NCBI GenBank assembly: GCA_001899445.1
Contig: MPOA01000006.1
Coordinates: forward strand, 124,001-188,000
Length of the DNA: 64,000 nt
Direction of reading: 5' to 3'
Origin: Candidatus Desulfopertinax cowenii
Lineage (GTDB): Bacteria > Bacillota > Desulfotomaculia > Desulfotomaculales > Desulforudaceae
Shown: positions 23,391 through 32,846 of the stretch, piece by piece
How the letters are laid out: every line of letters begins with the position of its first letter
Numbering within the stretch: position 1 is the stretch's first letter
Notes under the pieces: model-generated
What the model was told of the DNA's origin: nothing
Database searches by the model: none
The model's input: the letters and a program-made list of their open reading frames with translations, nothing else
Made by a program: the position numbers and the translations under genes

Positions 23391-26300
23391 TTAAATGGCA
23401 AGCACACTACCGGTGGCAAAGAGGTACAGGTAACGCTCTTTGACGCGGGCGTTTAGAATTGACTCCACCGCCCGGGAGTACAGGTTGAGCTGGCTCCGGT
23501 ACCGGTCCGTCAACTCCGCTTCCCGCCCCGGGGCCACCTGATCGGTTTTGTAGTCGATCAGAACCAGGCCGTCCGGCTCCGCGAACAGGCAGTCGATAAT
23601 CCCCTGTACCACGACGGGTTCCTCTCCGGACCCGCAGCCCGAGATCCCCTCGACGCCCTGGCAGCTATCGCGGCGGTTCATCTCTTCCGGATAAAGCTCC
23701 CGCGCCGGAACGATCAGGTAAAAGGGCAGTTCGCGCCGGACCCAACCGGCACGGACCAGCCGGCCGCCCAGCGGTCCAGCAAAGAAGCGGGCGAGGGCCG
23801 ACGCGTCAATCGCCGCCGCTTCCGCGGCGGTCAGTAGTTCCCGGGACTCCATATCCGCGATCTGTTCCCTGATTCCCTCGGTGCTGAGGTCCCCCTCAAG
23901 TTCCAGGAGTTGCAGCACCAGGTGCACCGCCGCACCGTACTCCGCCCCAGACAGCCCCCGCGGAACCTGCAGAAACCGGGGCCGACGGGTGATCGAATAG
24001 CGGTAAAGCCGGTCAGTTTCTTCCGCGGCGGCCAGGGTATCAAAACGCCGTTTGACCTCGGTGGCGGTCACCTTGGCCGGCAACGTGAAAAGCAGCGGCC
24101 GCGGATAGTTCCAGGACAGGACACCGGCCACCTGTAACTCGGCTTCCGGGTCGCCGGCCGGGACCGGTTCCAGGAGGCGCAGCCGTTCCAACGTTTCGCC
24201 GGCCGCCGGGCGGCCCGCACCCGTCCCGTCTTCCGCCGCGTCAAAGCGATGCAGGTGTACCTCCCAGCGGGATGGATCGCTCACCGGCACCCCGGTGGTA
24301 AAAACCCGGCCGGCACACCGGCGCAGGGCCTCAGCATCCGAATGAGCCGCGAGGACCGGAACTAGCCAATCCAGGAAGCTGCGCGCTTCCGCCAACGCGG
24401 GGACCGGTAACTTGCCGTCCTCCGCCGCCTCCACCACCTCGCCCCACCGGGCGAGCGCCTCATCCAGCCCGGCCACCGACCCGGTCAGAATCAGCCGGTC
24501 CCGGGCTCTGGTCATCCCCACGTACAGAATCCGCATCTCCTCGGCCAGTTGTTCCAGGTGCAACCGTTCCCGCAACGCGTGCCAGGCCACCGTGGGGTAA
24601 CTCACCCTGGCCTCCGGGTCGACATACAGCGGTCCCAGGCCAAGATCCTTGTGGAACAGCACGTCCCGGTTCAGGTCCGACGTATAAAACCGCCGCCCCA
24701 GGTCGGCCAGGATCACCACCGGGAACTCCAGCCCCTTGCTCTGGTGGATGCTCATCACCCGGACCACGTCTTCGGTTTCGGCCAGCACCGGCGCCGGCCC
24801 CAAGTCCTGTCCTCCTTCCCGCAGCAGTTCCAGGAACCGTAGGAACCGGAACAACCCTCGGAAAGTGGTGGCTTCGTACTGCCGCGCCCGGTCGTGCAAA
24901 GCGCGCAGATTGGCCTGACGCTCGGCACCTCCCGGCATGGCCCCGGCGTAGTCGTAGTAACCGGTTTCCCGGTAAACGGTCCAGATCAGGTTGGCCAGGG
25001 ACCCCTGCCGGGCTTGGGTGCGCCAGCGTTCTAGATTGGCCAGGAAACAGGACAGCTTTTCCCCTAAACTCCCACCTTTTTCGGCCGTTGCGGCCGCCGC
25101 CTGGTAGAAGTCCCCGTCCGGGTGGGCAAGCCGGATCTCGGCCAGGTCCGCCGCCCGCAACCCTACGATGGGCGACCGCAACACCGCCGCCAAGGGAATG
25201 TCCTGGCGGGGATTGTCGATGACCTTCAGCAGCGCCAGCACGGTGGCCACCTCGGTGGCCTCGAAGTAACCGGTCCCCGTTTTCGCGTGGGCCGGAATGT
25301 CCAACCGGCGGAACTCCTCCAGGTAGGTGTTGGCCTTGCCAGCAGTGGCGCGCAGCAGCACCACGATGTCCCGGTAGCGTATCGGGCGGGCTCCGCCGGT
25401 GTCGGGATCGCGAACGTGCGCTGGCCCGGTTGATCCGGTTCCGGACACTAGACGTCTGATAATCCCGGCCACCAGCCGGGCCTCGCGTTGGATGACATCG
25501 GTGTCGGTATCCGCGGCCGGTTCCCCGTCCTGCTCCCCGGAAGGCGCGTCGGTTTCCGCCGGTCGTCGTTCCAGCAGGTGCACTTGTACCGGCTCCGCGC
25601 CGCCGGAGGATGGGGGTTTTTGCCCGCAGACCAGTTCGGCCACGCGGTCGTACTCCATTTCGCCCACCACCGGGGTCATGATCCGGCGAAAGATGTAGTT
25701 CACGGCATCGACGATCCCCGGCCGGCTGCGGAAATTGTGAATCAGGTCGATGCGCCGCGAGGACACCCCGTCCTCCGGAGGGTACTCCCGGTACTTCTTG
25801 AGAAACAACTCCGGCTCGGCCAAGCGAAACCGGTAGATACTTTGCTTCACATCCCCAACCAAGAACAGGTTGGGTCCCGCCTCCACTGGCCGGGACACCA
25901 GTTGCAGAATCGCCTCCTGCACCATGTTGATGTCCTGGTACTCGTCCACCAGCACCTCGGCGAAGTATTTCCGGTATTCCGCAGCTACAGCCGACGGATG
26001 GAGCCGCCCCGGCGCCGAGTCCGGCGCCAGCAGCACCCGCAGGCAGTAGTGTTCTAGATCGCCGAAGTCTACCAGGTTACGGTCCAACTTAGCTCTCCGG
26101 TAGGCTTCCCCGAACACCGCCGTCAGTTGGACCAGCCGCCGCATGGCGGGCGCCATCCCCGCCAGGTCCCCGAGCAGTTCCCCCGGCGCCCGGGAGAAAA
26201 AGTGCGCCCGCAACTCGCGAAAGCGATCCCGGGCCCGCTTGCGCAGTTCACCGCAGCGGTCTTTCAGTTCCGGGTCTACGGCGGCGGCATCCACCCGGGG

Positions 26301-27167
26301 TAACCGCTTGGCAAAGTCAAAGCCCAGTATCCCGGCGCGCAAGTCCTCCCAGGCATCGCCCGCCGCACGCGCGACCAGGGCCTCCACCGCGGCGGCTTCC
26401 TCCTGCAGGATGGCACCGTAGGCTGTGGCCCCCCCCGGCACGGCGGTCAGCCGGAGTGCCATCTGCAATTCGTACAGAATTAACTGGAGCTTTAAGCGCA
26501 CCAGGTCGCGCAAGGCGGCAGCAAGTGGCCCCTCCCCGTCCAGGCCGCCGTCCGTTAGGCCACAGTGCGCCGCCCGTGCTAACCAGTCCTCGGGCCAGGG
26601 GTTGCTGCGGGCAAAGTGGTACAGGCGCAACACCAACTTTTGCAGCTTCAGGTCGTCTCGTTCGCCCCCGTAACTCTCCACCAGGAAACGGAAAGCGGGG
26701 TCTTTGTCGATCTCCCGGTAGTGTTCTTCGATCACGGCGGCCAGGGTTTCCTGACGCAGGATAGCCGCCTCGATCTCGTTCGCCACCCGAAACTCGGGGT
26801 CCAAGTCCAGCAGATAATAGTATCGGCGCAATACCTCTCCGCAGAAGGAGTGTAGCGTGGTGATCTGCGCCTGGGGGAGCAACCGCAGTTGCCGTTCCAG
26901 CCGCTCCGACGCCGGGTCTTTATTGAGCGCTTCATTGATAGCCGCTCCGATCCGCTTGCGCATCTGGGCGGCCGCCGCGTTAGTAAAAGTAACCACCAGC
27001 AGCCGGTCCACATCCACCGGTCGTACGGGGTCGCAAAGCAAGCGGATGATCCTCTCCACCAGCACCGCCGTCTTCCCGGAACCAGCACCGGCGGCTACCA
27101 GCAGGTTCTGGTTCCGAGCCTCTATGGCGGCCCGCTGAGCTTCTGTCCAGTTCAGCTTGCCGATCAC
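23391..27167 (-). CDS. addA: ATP-dependent helicase/nuclease subunit A (AddA)
   Basis: A 1258-residue helicase-nuclease that, with AddB, resects double-strand breaks for recombination. Walker A is AGAGSGKT at 26-33, the DEXX-type motif VDEYQDIN is near 407, and a UvrD-like C-terminal helicase part carries MSIHQSKGLEFPVV and ILYVGMTRARDRLIL. The nuclease domain ends the protein: QGIIDCLF, LVLIDYKTDQ and YRSQLNLYSRA (about 1185-1230). The start is the GTG at 27167, four bases after the addB stop, with GGAGGAGTGA spanning that stop. Before the nuclease motif lies a linker (SCQGVEGISGCGSGEE) whose first part duplicates 21 bases found in nrdJ. Confidence 0.95.
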   Translation of the reverse strand: MIGKLNWTEAQRAAIEARNQNLLVAAGAGSGKTAVLVERIIRLLCDPVRPVDVDRLLVVTFTNAAAAQMRKRIGAAINEALNKDPASERLERQLRLLPQAQITTLHSFCGEVLRRYYYLLDLDPEFRVANEIEAAILRQETLAAVIEEHYREIDKDPAFRFLVESYGGERDDLKLQKLVLRLYHFARSNPWPEDWLARAAHCGLTDGGLDGEGPLAAALRDLVRLKLQLILYELQMALRLTAVPGGATAYGAILQEEAAAVEALVARAAGDAWEDLRAGILGFDFAKRLPRVDAAAVDPELKDRCGELRKRARDRFRELRAHFFSRAPGELLGDLAGMAPAMRRLVQLTAVFGEAYRRAKLDRNLVDFGDLEHYCLRVLLAPDSAPGRLHPSAVAAEYRKYFAEVLVDEYQDINMVQEAILQLVSRPVEAGPNLFLVGDVKQSIYRFRLAEPELFLKKYREYPPEDGVSSRRIDLIHNFRSRPGIVDAVNYIFRRIMTPVVGEMEYDRVAELVCGQKPPSSGGAEPVQVHLLERRPAETDAPSGEQDGEPAADTDTDVIQREARLVAGIIRRLVSGTGSTGPAHVRDPDTGGARPIRYRDIVVLLRATAGKANTYLEEFRRLDIPAHAKTGTGYFEATEVATVLALLKVIDNPRQDIPLAAVLRSPIVGLRAADLAEIRLAHPDGDFYQAAAATAEKGGSLGEKLSCFLANLERWRTQARQGSLANLIWTVYRETGYYDYAGAMPGGAERQANLRALHDRARQYEATTFRGLFRFLRFLELLREGGQDLGPAPVLAETEDVVRVMSIHQSKGLEFPVVILADLGRRFYTSDLNRDVLFHKDLGLGPLYVDPEARVSYPTVAWHALRERLHLEQLAEEMRILYVGMTRARDRLILTGSVAGLDEALARWGEVVEAAEDGKLPVPALAEARSFLDWLVPVLAAHSDAEALRRCAGRVFTTGVPVSDPSRWEVHLHRFDAAEDGTGAGRPAAGETLERLRLLEPVPAGDPEAELQVAGVLSWNYPRPLLFTLPAKVTATEVKRRFDTLAAAEETDRLYRYSITRRPRFLQVPRGLSGAEYGAAVHLVLQLLELEGDLSTEGIREQIADMESRELLTAAEAAAIDASALARFFAGPLGGRLVRAGWVRRELPFYLIVPARELYPEEMNRRDSCQGVEGISGCGSGEEPVVVQGIIDCLFAEPDGLVLIDYKTDQVAPGREAELTDRYRSQLNLYSRAVESILNARVKERYLYLFATGSVLAI
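23643..23675 (-). repeat. 33-nt segment shared with nrdJ (copy in addA)
   Basis: This copy lies in the variable linker just before the AddA nuclease domain. It encodes SCQGVEGI in the same frame as nrdJ at 16115-16147, with the first 21 bases identical. In AddA the segment does not look like conserved family sequence, so here it may be an insertion. Confidence 0.5.
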
Positions 27168-27171
27168 GGGC

Positions 27172-30100
27172 TCACTCCTCCGGCACGCCGAGTTCGCGCC
27201 ATATCTTCGCCCCGGATACCGGTCGCAGGCGGCGGTACCGGTTGGGCTCCACGAGCGGGTCGAAAGCGCACAAGGGCTTGTACGGACAAAAGGTACAGGC
27301 GCAAGCACCCCCTTTGCGGTACGGGGCGATAGCCAGTTCTCCCGCCTGGATTTGCGCTCCGGTCTCGGTGATGATTCGGTTTAGGTGCTGACGCAACCGC
27401 CCGAATTGCTCCGCCTGCACTACGGTGGATTTCCGACGCAGGCTCCCATCCCGCCTGAATCCGGCGGCAATCACCACGGACTCGCCCGTCGCCGCTTCGT
27501 CCATCAACCGGACCAGTTCGGGTTCGGCCAGCACTAGACCCTGCAACCGGAACGCCTTGAGCAGTTCCTGCTGGATCTCGTGGGGCATGGCCGGTGTGTT
27601 CCGCCGGAGCAACGGGTTTTGTATTCGGCAGTAGAAAGCGCCCCCGGGCCGACAGGGACGGCCCACGATTTTCTCGGCGTGAGTAAGGCAGGCCTCCAGG
27701 TAAACCAGGAGCTGCAAATTGAGGCCATAGTAAATATCATCCAGCCGCAACGCTGGGGTACCGGCCTTGTAGTCGATCACCCGGACGTAATCGCCGCCTT
27801 CCGCCCGCGCCACGTCGACCCGGTCAATTCGCCCGGCCAGTTCCAGTACCGCCCCGGAGGGCAACGGGTACACCAGCGGCGGAATCTCATGTCCGCGGCC
27901 GAACGGTAGTTCCCAGGCCACCGGGCGGAAGCGACCCCGGCGGGCGTGCGCTGCTAGCGCCCGGGCAGTGTGCTCGACGATCCGGCCCAGCTTGCCCACC
28001 AGGAATCGGTGCCGGGACGAGCTTAGCAGGATCTCGCTCTGAAGTTGCGGCGCCAGGCGCTTCACCACCTCCTCGGCCAAACGCCGGCAGTCCGATGCCT
28101 CCAAGGCGCCCCAGTCCAGGGAGGCGGCCGCTAGTTGATCCTCCATTGTCTTTAAGGCCGCGTGGAAGAACCGGCCCAGGTCGGGCGCCTCCAGCCGGAA
28201 CACGGGCCGCTCCTGAAGCCGTAACCCGTAGCGGGCGAAGTGGGCAAACGGACACGCCCGAAACCTTTCTAGCCTCGTAACGCTGACCACCAGCGGGTTG
28301 CCGTAAAGCCTGGGGCCCAGTTCGGGGTCCAGCGGCCGTTCCCGGTTGTGGTGGAACAGCCCGCTCAGCACCCGCGCGCACTGCGAACGCCACTCGGCCC
28401 GGCCACAGAACCAATTGTACACGGCCCACCAGACCGGGTCGATCCGGTATCCCGCCCGCCAGTCCCGCAGCCTAGCCCCGAGGTATCCCAGGGCGCGCCT
28501 CGGCACCGAGATGAACGGCCAGTCTACCCCGTCAGCGGTGCCGCGGGGTTCCACCGGCAAGGCTACCTCCCGCAGGTCCGGGAACAGTTCCCGCAGGCGG
28601 GGGATAACCCCGGACGGCGCCAGCGCCCGCCCCTCTTCGTCGGCCAGGGGGTAACTAACCCACAGGTACTCGCTGCTCCGCGTAAGCGCGATATACACCA
28701 GGTACTGCTCCTCGTACGCCCGGCGCCGGGCGTACGGGGCCACTTCGAGCCCGGCCGCGAAAAGCGTTTCTCGCTCCCGGTCGGTGAACAGCCCGGTGTC
28801 GGTGTGGCGCGCGGGCAGCACGCCCTCGGACACGCCCAGGACGAAAGCCGCCCGGATGTCCGGGTTGCGGGAATGCTCCAGGGAACCGACGAGCACTTGG
28901 TCCAGCGCCGGGGGAATCAAGGCCAATTGCAGCCCCTCCAGCCCGGAATCCAGGATCCGGGTGTATTCCTCCAGGGAAAGGTGCTCATCCCCCAACGTCT
29001 CCACTAATTGGTCAAGTAGTTCGATCACGCTGTCCCACACCTGTCGGTGTTCCCGGGCAACTTCCAATCGTCCCTCCGCCTCGGCCTCCCGGCTCCACGC
29101 CGCGAGGCGCTCTGGTACGCCCAGCACGGATAAGAGGTCGTACAATGCCGCGGTGAGTTCACGGACGTTTTGCGCCGTCGCCACCGCGCGCTGAAACGCC
29201 AGCAAGTCCCGCACCGCCCGCCGCCGTACCCGGTTGATCCAGTCCAGCCACTTTCGGTCGGCCGCCGTCGGCTCGCCCCGCTCCAAGGTCAGGGAACGGC
29301 AGTAGTGCCAGTCCTGGTCGTCGGCCCACTTTGCGCCATGAATTCCGTGCGCTAGCACGTAGTTTTCCAGGAGGTCGATTTCTTCGCGGGACACCGGAGC
29401 CAGATCAGTCTTCAGGTAGCGGAACACCGGATCGTAGGCCCAGTCGCGGCCCACTACCTCCAGGGCGGAACGGATCAGTTCGATCAGAGGGTGGTGCCAC
29501 ACGGGACGCTTTCGGTCGATGAAGCAGGGAATCCCATAGTCTGGGAACACCGTGGCCAGCAATTCGTGGTAGTCCCCCAGATTCCGGACAATCACGGACA
29601 CGTCCCGCCAACGGTAGCCCCGCTCCCGGCACAGCCGCACGATCTCCCGGGCCGCGCCCTCCACCTCGGCGCGCCGGTTAGCAGCCGCCACCAGCCTCAG
29701 CCCGGGCGCACCGCGGTAAACGGCCGTGGGCCGGCGGAAGAATTCCCGTTCCAGGTGGGCCAGGCCGGGGCTGGTTTTGAACCGGGGTAGCTCCCCCGAG
29801 TAGAGCTTTACCGCCGGCTCGATTTCGATCCCGTTCCTCCGGGCCAACTCGGAAAGCCGGGCGTAGGTTTCCCGGGGCAGGAGAAAGAGCTCTTCATCCT
29901 CGCGTCTCCCGGTGTCCGGGTCGAGGCAGAGCGCCACGTTCACCCGTGCCGCCGCGCGCAGCAAGGCCTCCAAAACCCGGAACTCTTGGGGCGTGAAGCC
30001 GGCGAATCCGTCCACCCACACCTCGGCGGCGCGTACCGTCCGGCTCCGGGACAACTGCACCGCCGCCAGGGTCAGGTAATCGTCGGGGTCGACGTACCGG

Positions 30101-30627
30101 CCCGCCAACCGGGCTTCGAAGTCTTCGTACACCAGCCGCAGGTCCTGCAGTTTGGCTTCCAGGGTGGGCGCGCCCCTCAGCCCGGCCACCCACTCCCCCG
30201 CACGGCCCAGATCCCCCGGGGTGACGAGGTAAATCTTCATCTCGGAAAGCGCCCGGGCCAGGGTTCCGGTAAAGCCGAACTGCCGGGCCGCCCGGCCAAA
30301 GACACGCAACTCGCGGCGGCGGCGCTCCAGGATACGGGCGATGACCATCCGCTTGCCCAGTTCCCCGATATGCGGCCGGGCGGCGCCGCCCGCCTCGAAA
30401 AACACGCGCCACGCCAGCCGCCGGAAGCTGAGCACCTGGGCGCGCATTGTACCGGCCAGCCCAGGGGTGGCGGCCAGGGCGTATTCGGTTTGGAAGGTAG
30501 CCTGTTCCGGTACCAGAAAAAGGAGCGGCGGCCCGTCCGGTGCCTGCCGCAGTTGATGCCTAATTTCCTCCAGGCAAAAGTGAGTTTTTCCGGAACCCGC
30601 CCGGCCCAAAATGAAACGTACCGACAA
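27172..30627 (-). CDS. addB: ATP-dependent nuclease subunit B (AddB)
   Basis: A 1151-residue partner of AddA. It has Walker A GRAGSGKT at 8-15, an inactive-helicase-like body, and the C-terminal nuclease domain with RVIDYKAGTPAL. Four cysteines that hold an iron-sulfur cluster in the family are visible: one in FRACPFAHF near residue 788, and three in CACTFCPYKPLC near the end. The start is TTG, nine bases after GGAG and 23 bases behind the fused nuclease-ATPase gene. The order AddB then AddA with a four-base gap is the common Firmicute arrangement. Confidence 0.95.
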   Translation of the reverse strand: MSVRFILGRAGSGKTHFCLEEIRHQLRQAPDGPPLLFLVPEQATFQTEYALAATPGLAGTMRAQVLSFRRLAWRVFFEAGGAARPHIGELGKRMVIARILERRRRELRVFGRAARQFGFTGTLARALSEMKIYLVTPGDLGRAGEWVAGLRGAPTLEAKLQDLRLVYEDFEARLAGRYVDPDDYLTLAAVQLSRSRTVRAAEVWVDGFAGFTPQEFRVLEALLRAAARVNVALCLDPDTGRREDEELFLLPRETYARLSELARRNGIEIEPAVKLYSGELPRFKTSPGLAHLEREFFRRPTAVYRGAPGLRLVAAANRRAEVEGAAREIVRLCRERGYRWRDVSVIVRNLGDYHELLATVFPDYGIPCFIDRKRPVWHHPLIELIRSALEVVGRDWAYDPVFRYLKTDLAPVSREEIDLLENYVLAHGIHGAKWADDQDWHYCRSLTLERGEPTAADRKWLDWINRVRRRAVRDLLAFQRAVATAQNVRELTAALYDLLSVLGVPERLAAWSREAEAEGRLEVAREHRQVWDSVIELLDQLVETLGDEHLSLEEYTRILDSGLEGLQLALIPPALDQVLVGSLEHSRNPDIRAAFVLGVSEGVLPARHTDTGLFTDRERETLFAAGLEVAPYARRRAYEEQYLVYIALTRSSEYLWVSYPLADEEGRALAPSGVIPRLRELFPDLREVALPVEPRGTADGVDWPFISVPRRALGYLGARLRDWRAGYRIDPVWWAVYNWFCGRAEWRSQCARVLSGLFHHNRERPLDPELGPRLYGNPLVVSVTRLERFRACPFAHFARYGLRLQERPVFRLEAPDLGRFFHAALKTMEDQLAAASLDWGALEASDCRRLAEEVVKRLAPQLQSEILLSSSRHRFLVGKLGRIVEHTARALAAHARRGRFRPVAWELPFGRGHEIPPLVYPLPSGAVLELAGRIDRVDVARAEGGDYVRVIDYKAGTPALRLDDIYYGLNLQLLVYLEACLTHAEKIVGRPCRPGGAFYCRIQNPLLRRNTPAMPHEIQQELLKAFRLQGLVLAEPELVRLMDEAATGESVVIAAGFRRDGSLRRKSTVVQAEQFGRLRQHLNRIITETGAQIQAGELAIAPYRKGGACACTFCPYKPLCAFDPLVEPNRYRRLRPVSGAKIWRELGVPEE

Positions 30628-30650
30628 AATCCAACACTCCAGACGGATGA

Positions 30651-32738
30651 CTAACTCAGGGACTTTTCGCGCTTACTGCTCGCCCGGATCGAACTCCCGC
30701 GCCCGTACAACACGCTGGCTCCGGACTCGAAGCGCAATATGAACACCGCGTCCGCGGTGCCGGCCAGATGCTGGCTGTGGGTGACGACGATTATCTGGCG
30801 GCCGAAGGAATCAGAGAAGGTTTTAAACAGCCGGGAGACGTGGGACGCAAAACGGCTGCTTACCTGTTTCACCGGCTCGTCGAGGATCAGGGGGCCCCCC
30901 AGCGGGGGCTGCGTCAACTCCAGGAAGGCCACCCGCAACGCCACCGAGATTACGTCCACCACCCCGCCGCCGCATGCGCTCTGGACGGCGTGGTACAGGT
31001 TGACACTGCCGGGCTCCAGGACCATTAGGAATTCGGCCTTCGGTGTCACCGACTGATCATCTAGCAAAATATGAAATTCGGGAGCCGGGTCAAACACGGA
31101 ACCCAGCGCCTGGTTTACGATATCCTGGATCCGGAAACAAACCTCCTCGCGGGATCTGGCCGCCGCCTGGGAAAGTAGCGTGCCCACCTGTTTCAGGAAC
31201 CGGGGGTCCGGCTGACGCGCGTCGTTTTCGAGGGCCAGGCGGGCCAAGCGCTCCGCTTCCTGCCGGGCGGCCTCGAACCGGAGCGCGCCGGACAGGCGGT
31301 CGATGGCCCGGGCTTTCACCGTGTCGGAATAGGATAGCAGAAACGGCTCCGCTTGTTCGGACGCAATATGTAAACAGACGTGCACGTCATCGTCCAGTTC
31401 CACCCGCGGCAGTTCGGCCGCCCGGGCTGGCTCGCCGTCCGGGAACGGGTTACCGGCATCTGTTCCGGCGGCACCCAAGGACGAGACACCGGGCGCCGCG
31501 CCCATTTTGGAGGGCACGTACTCGCGGAAAACCAAGCGCTGGTTACCAAACACCCCGGTCACTCTGCTGTAAGCTTCGCCTGTACGGAGGAAACTGTTCG
31601 CCGGGGGCTCGTTAAATAAAAGCCACTGCAACGCCCGGACAATCGCGCTCTTACCCTGGTTGGATTCGCCCAGAATCACGTTCAACCCAGGAGCAAATTC
31701 CAGGTCGGTGTAGAGGTGGGATTGGAAGTTCTCAATCACCAGCCGCCGCAGATGCCGCCCGTCCCACTCGTTCTCGTCCCGCTCCCGGACACAGGATAAC
31801 AGCCGTAACGCCTCCCGGGTCACCTCCGCCGGGAAAGCTTCCCGGCATGCCACCTCCCGCAGGATATCGGAGAAGTCGTGGCCGCCATCCCCGTTATCCG
31901 CGTTTTGCCCCACCGGCGGCTGCTTTTTTCCCCGGCGGACCATAAGCGGGGTTGTGGCGGTATTGAGCACTTCGATGCCCGGGCGCGCTGCCTGCAGAGG
32001 AATCTTGTGATGGGCCGGCACGGACCCGGAGAAATCGATCAGCAGCACCTGCGGTGTCCGCTCGCGGTCAACCGGGTGCGCCGACAGGCGGACGAGCGAG
32101 CCCGGGTTGATGAACCAGCGCCCCTCCCACTCCACATCTGGGTAGCCGAAGTGGGCGTGGCTCCCCAGCGTGTAGTCGGCCTCGGTGAACGGAGCGATCT
32201 GGCTAATGAGCGTGTACGGAGTGCCCGGGAAAAAGGGTCGGTCCAACAGCATCCCGTGCGCCAGATGGATCGCGAAGTCGCAGTTTTCCTTGGTCACGCA
32301 GTAGTCCAGCAGAGGGTCCTGGCGGTCAATGTTGTAGTGGAAAGGCGTGCCGGTAAGCTGGACAGTAACCCGCCCGTCTTTCAAGTACAGCTTCTCGCCG
32401 GCCTGCAGCACCCTTAGGCAGCCCACCTGGTGCAGCAGCCCAAGCACGGTGTGTTCGAGGGTATCGGGATTGCAGGCAAAGATGTCGTGGTTGCCCGGAA
32501 CCACGTAGACGGCAACGTCCATGTCCCGGAAAATCCTGACAAACTCCCCGACCACTGGCAACTCCGGACAGGGCTGATCGAAAAAGTCGCCTCCGTGCAG
32601 CACGGCAAACACGCCCAGTTTGCGGACCAGCCCGGCCACTTCTAGTAGCTTAGCCCGCAGCGTCGCCGGAAAGTCGTCCCGCCGGTTGCGCGGGTTACCG
32701 CTGCGAATGTGGGTGTCGGTCAGGTAGAGCAAGCGCAT
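30651..32738 (-). CDS. Fused SbcD (Mre11)-like nuclease and SbcC (Rad50)-like ATPase without long coiled coil
   Basis: A 695-residue protein combining two usually separate subunits. Residues 1 to about 250 are a metallophosphoesterase: DTH (8-10), GDFFD (50-54), GNHD (82-85), HLAHG and GSHAHFG near 193, the set of SbcD/Mre11. From about 330 an ABC-type ATPase head follows: RLVIENFQSHLYTDLEF, Walker A GESNQGKS near 358, a degenerate signature ACGGGVVDVIS, Walker B LILDEPVKQVS near 618 and the histidine loop VTHSQH near 652. Only about 260 residues separate Walker A and B, so the long SbcC coiled coil and zinc hook are missing; a short helical stretch remains. I use ATG 32738. It lies 23 bases ahead of addB, so break processing is the likely role (inference). 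Confidence 0.85.
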   Translation of the reverse strand: MRLLYLTDTHIRSGNPRNRRDDFPATLRAKLLEVAGLVRKLGVFAVLHGGDFFDQPCPELPVVGEFVRIFRDMDVAVYVVPGNHDIFACNPDTLEHTVLGLLHQVGCLRVLQAGEKLYLKDGRVTVQLTGTPFHYNIDRQDPLLDYCVTKENCDFAIHLAHGMLLDRPFFPGTPYTLISQIAPFTEADYTLGSHAHFGYPDVEWEGRWFINPGSLVRLSAHPVDRERTPQVLLIDFSGSVPAHHKIPLQAARPGIEVLNTATTPLMVRRGKKQPPVGQNADNGDGGHDFSDILREVACREAFPAEVTREALRLLSCVRERDENEWDGRHLRRLVIENFQSHLYTDLEFAPGLNVILGESNQGKSAIVRALQWLLFNEPPANSFLRTGEAYSRVTGVFGNQRLVFREYVPSKMGAAPGVSSLGAAGTDAGNPFPDGEPARAAELPRVELDDDVHVCLHIASEQAEPFLLSYSDTVKARAIDRLSGALRFEAARQEAERLARLALENDARQPDPRFLKQVGTLLSQAAARSREEVCFRIQDIVNQALGSVFDPAPEFHILLDDQSVTPKAEFLMVLEPGSVNLYHAVQSACGGGVVDVISVALRVAFLELTQPPLGGPLILDEPVKQVSSRFASHVSRLFKTFSDSFGRQIIVVTHSQHLAGTADAVFILRFESGASVLYGRGSSIRASSKREKSLS

Positions 32739-32846
32739 ACTTTCATTTCCCAAAATAGATTACTTTTTCTGCTCCCTCCAGAGATTCTATGCTCCGGACA
32801 AGAAATCCTGCCCGTAAAAACGCCCTTGCCCGGCACCACCTCGGCG

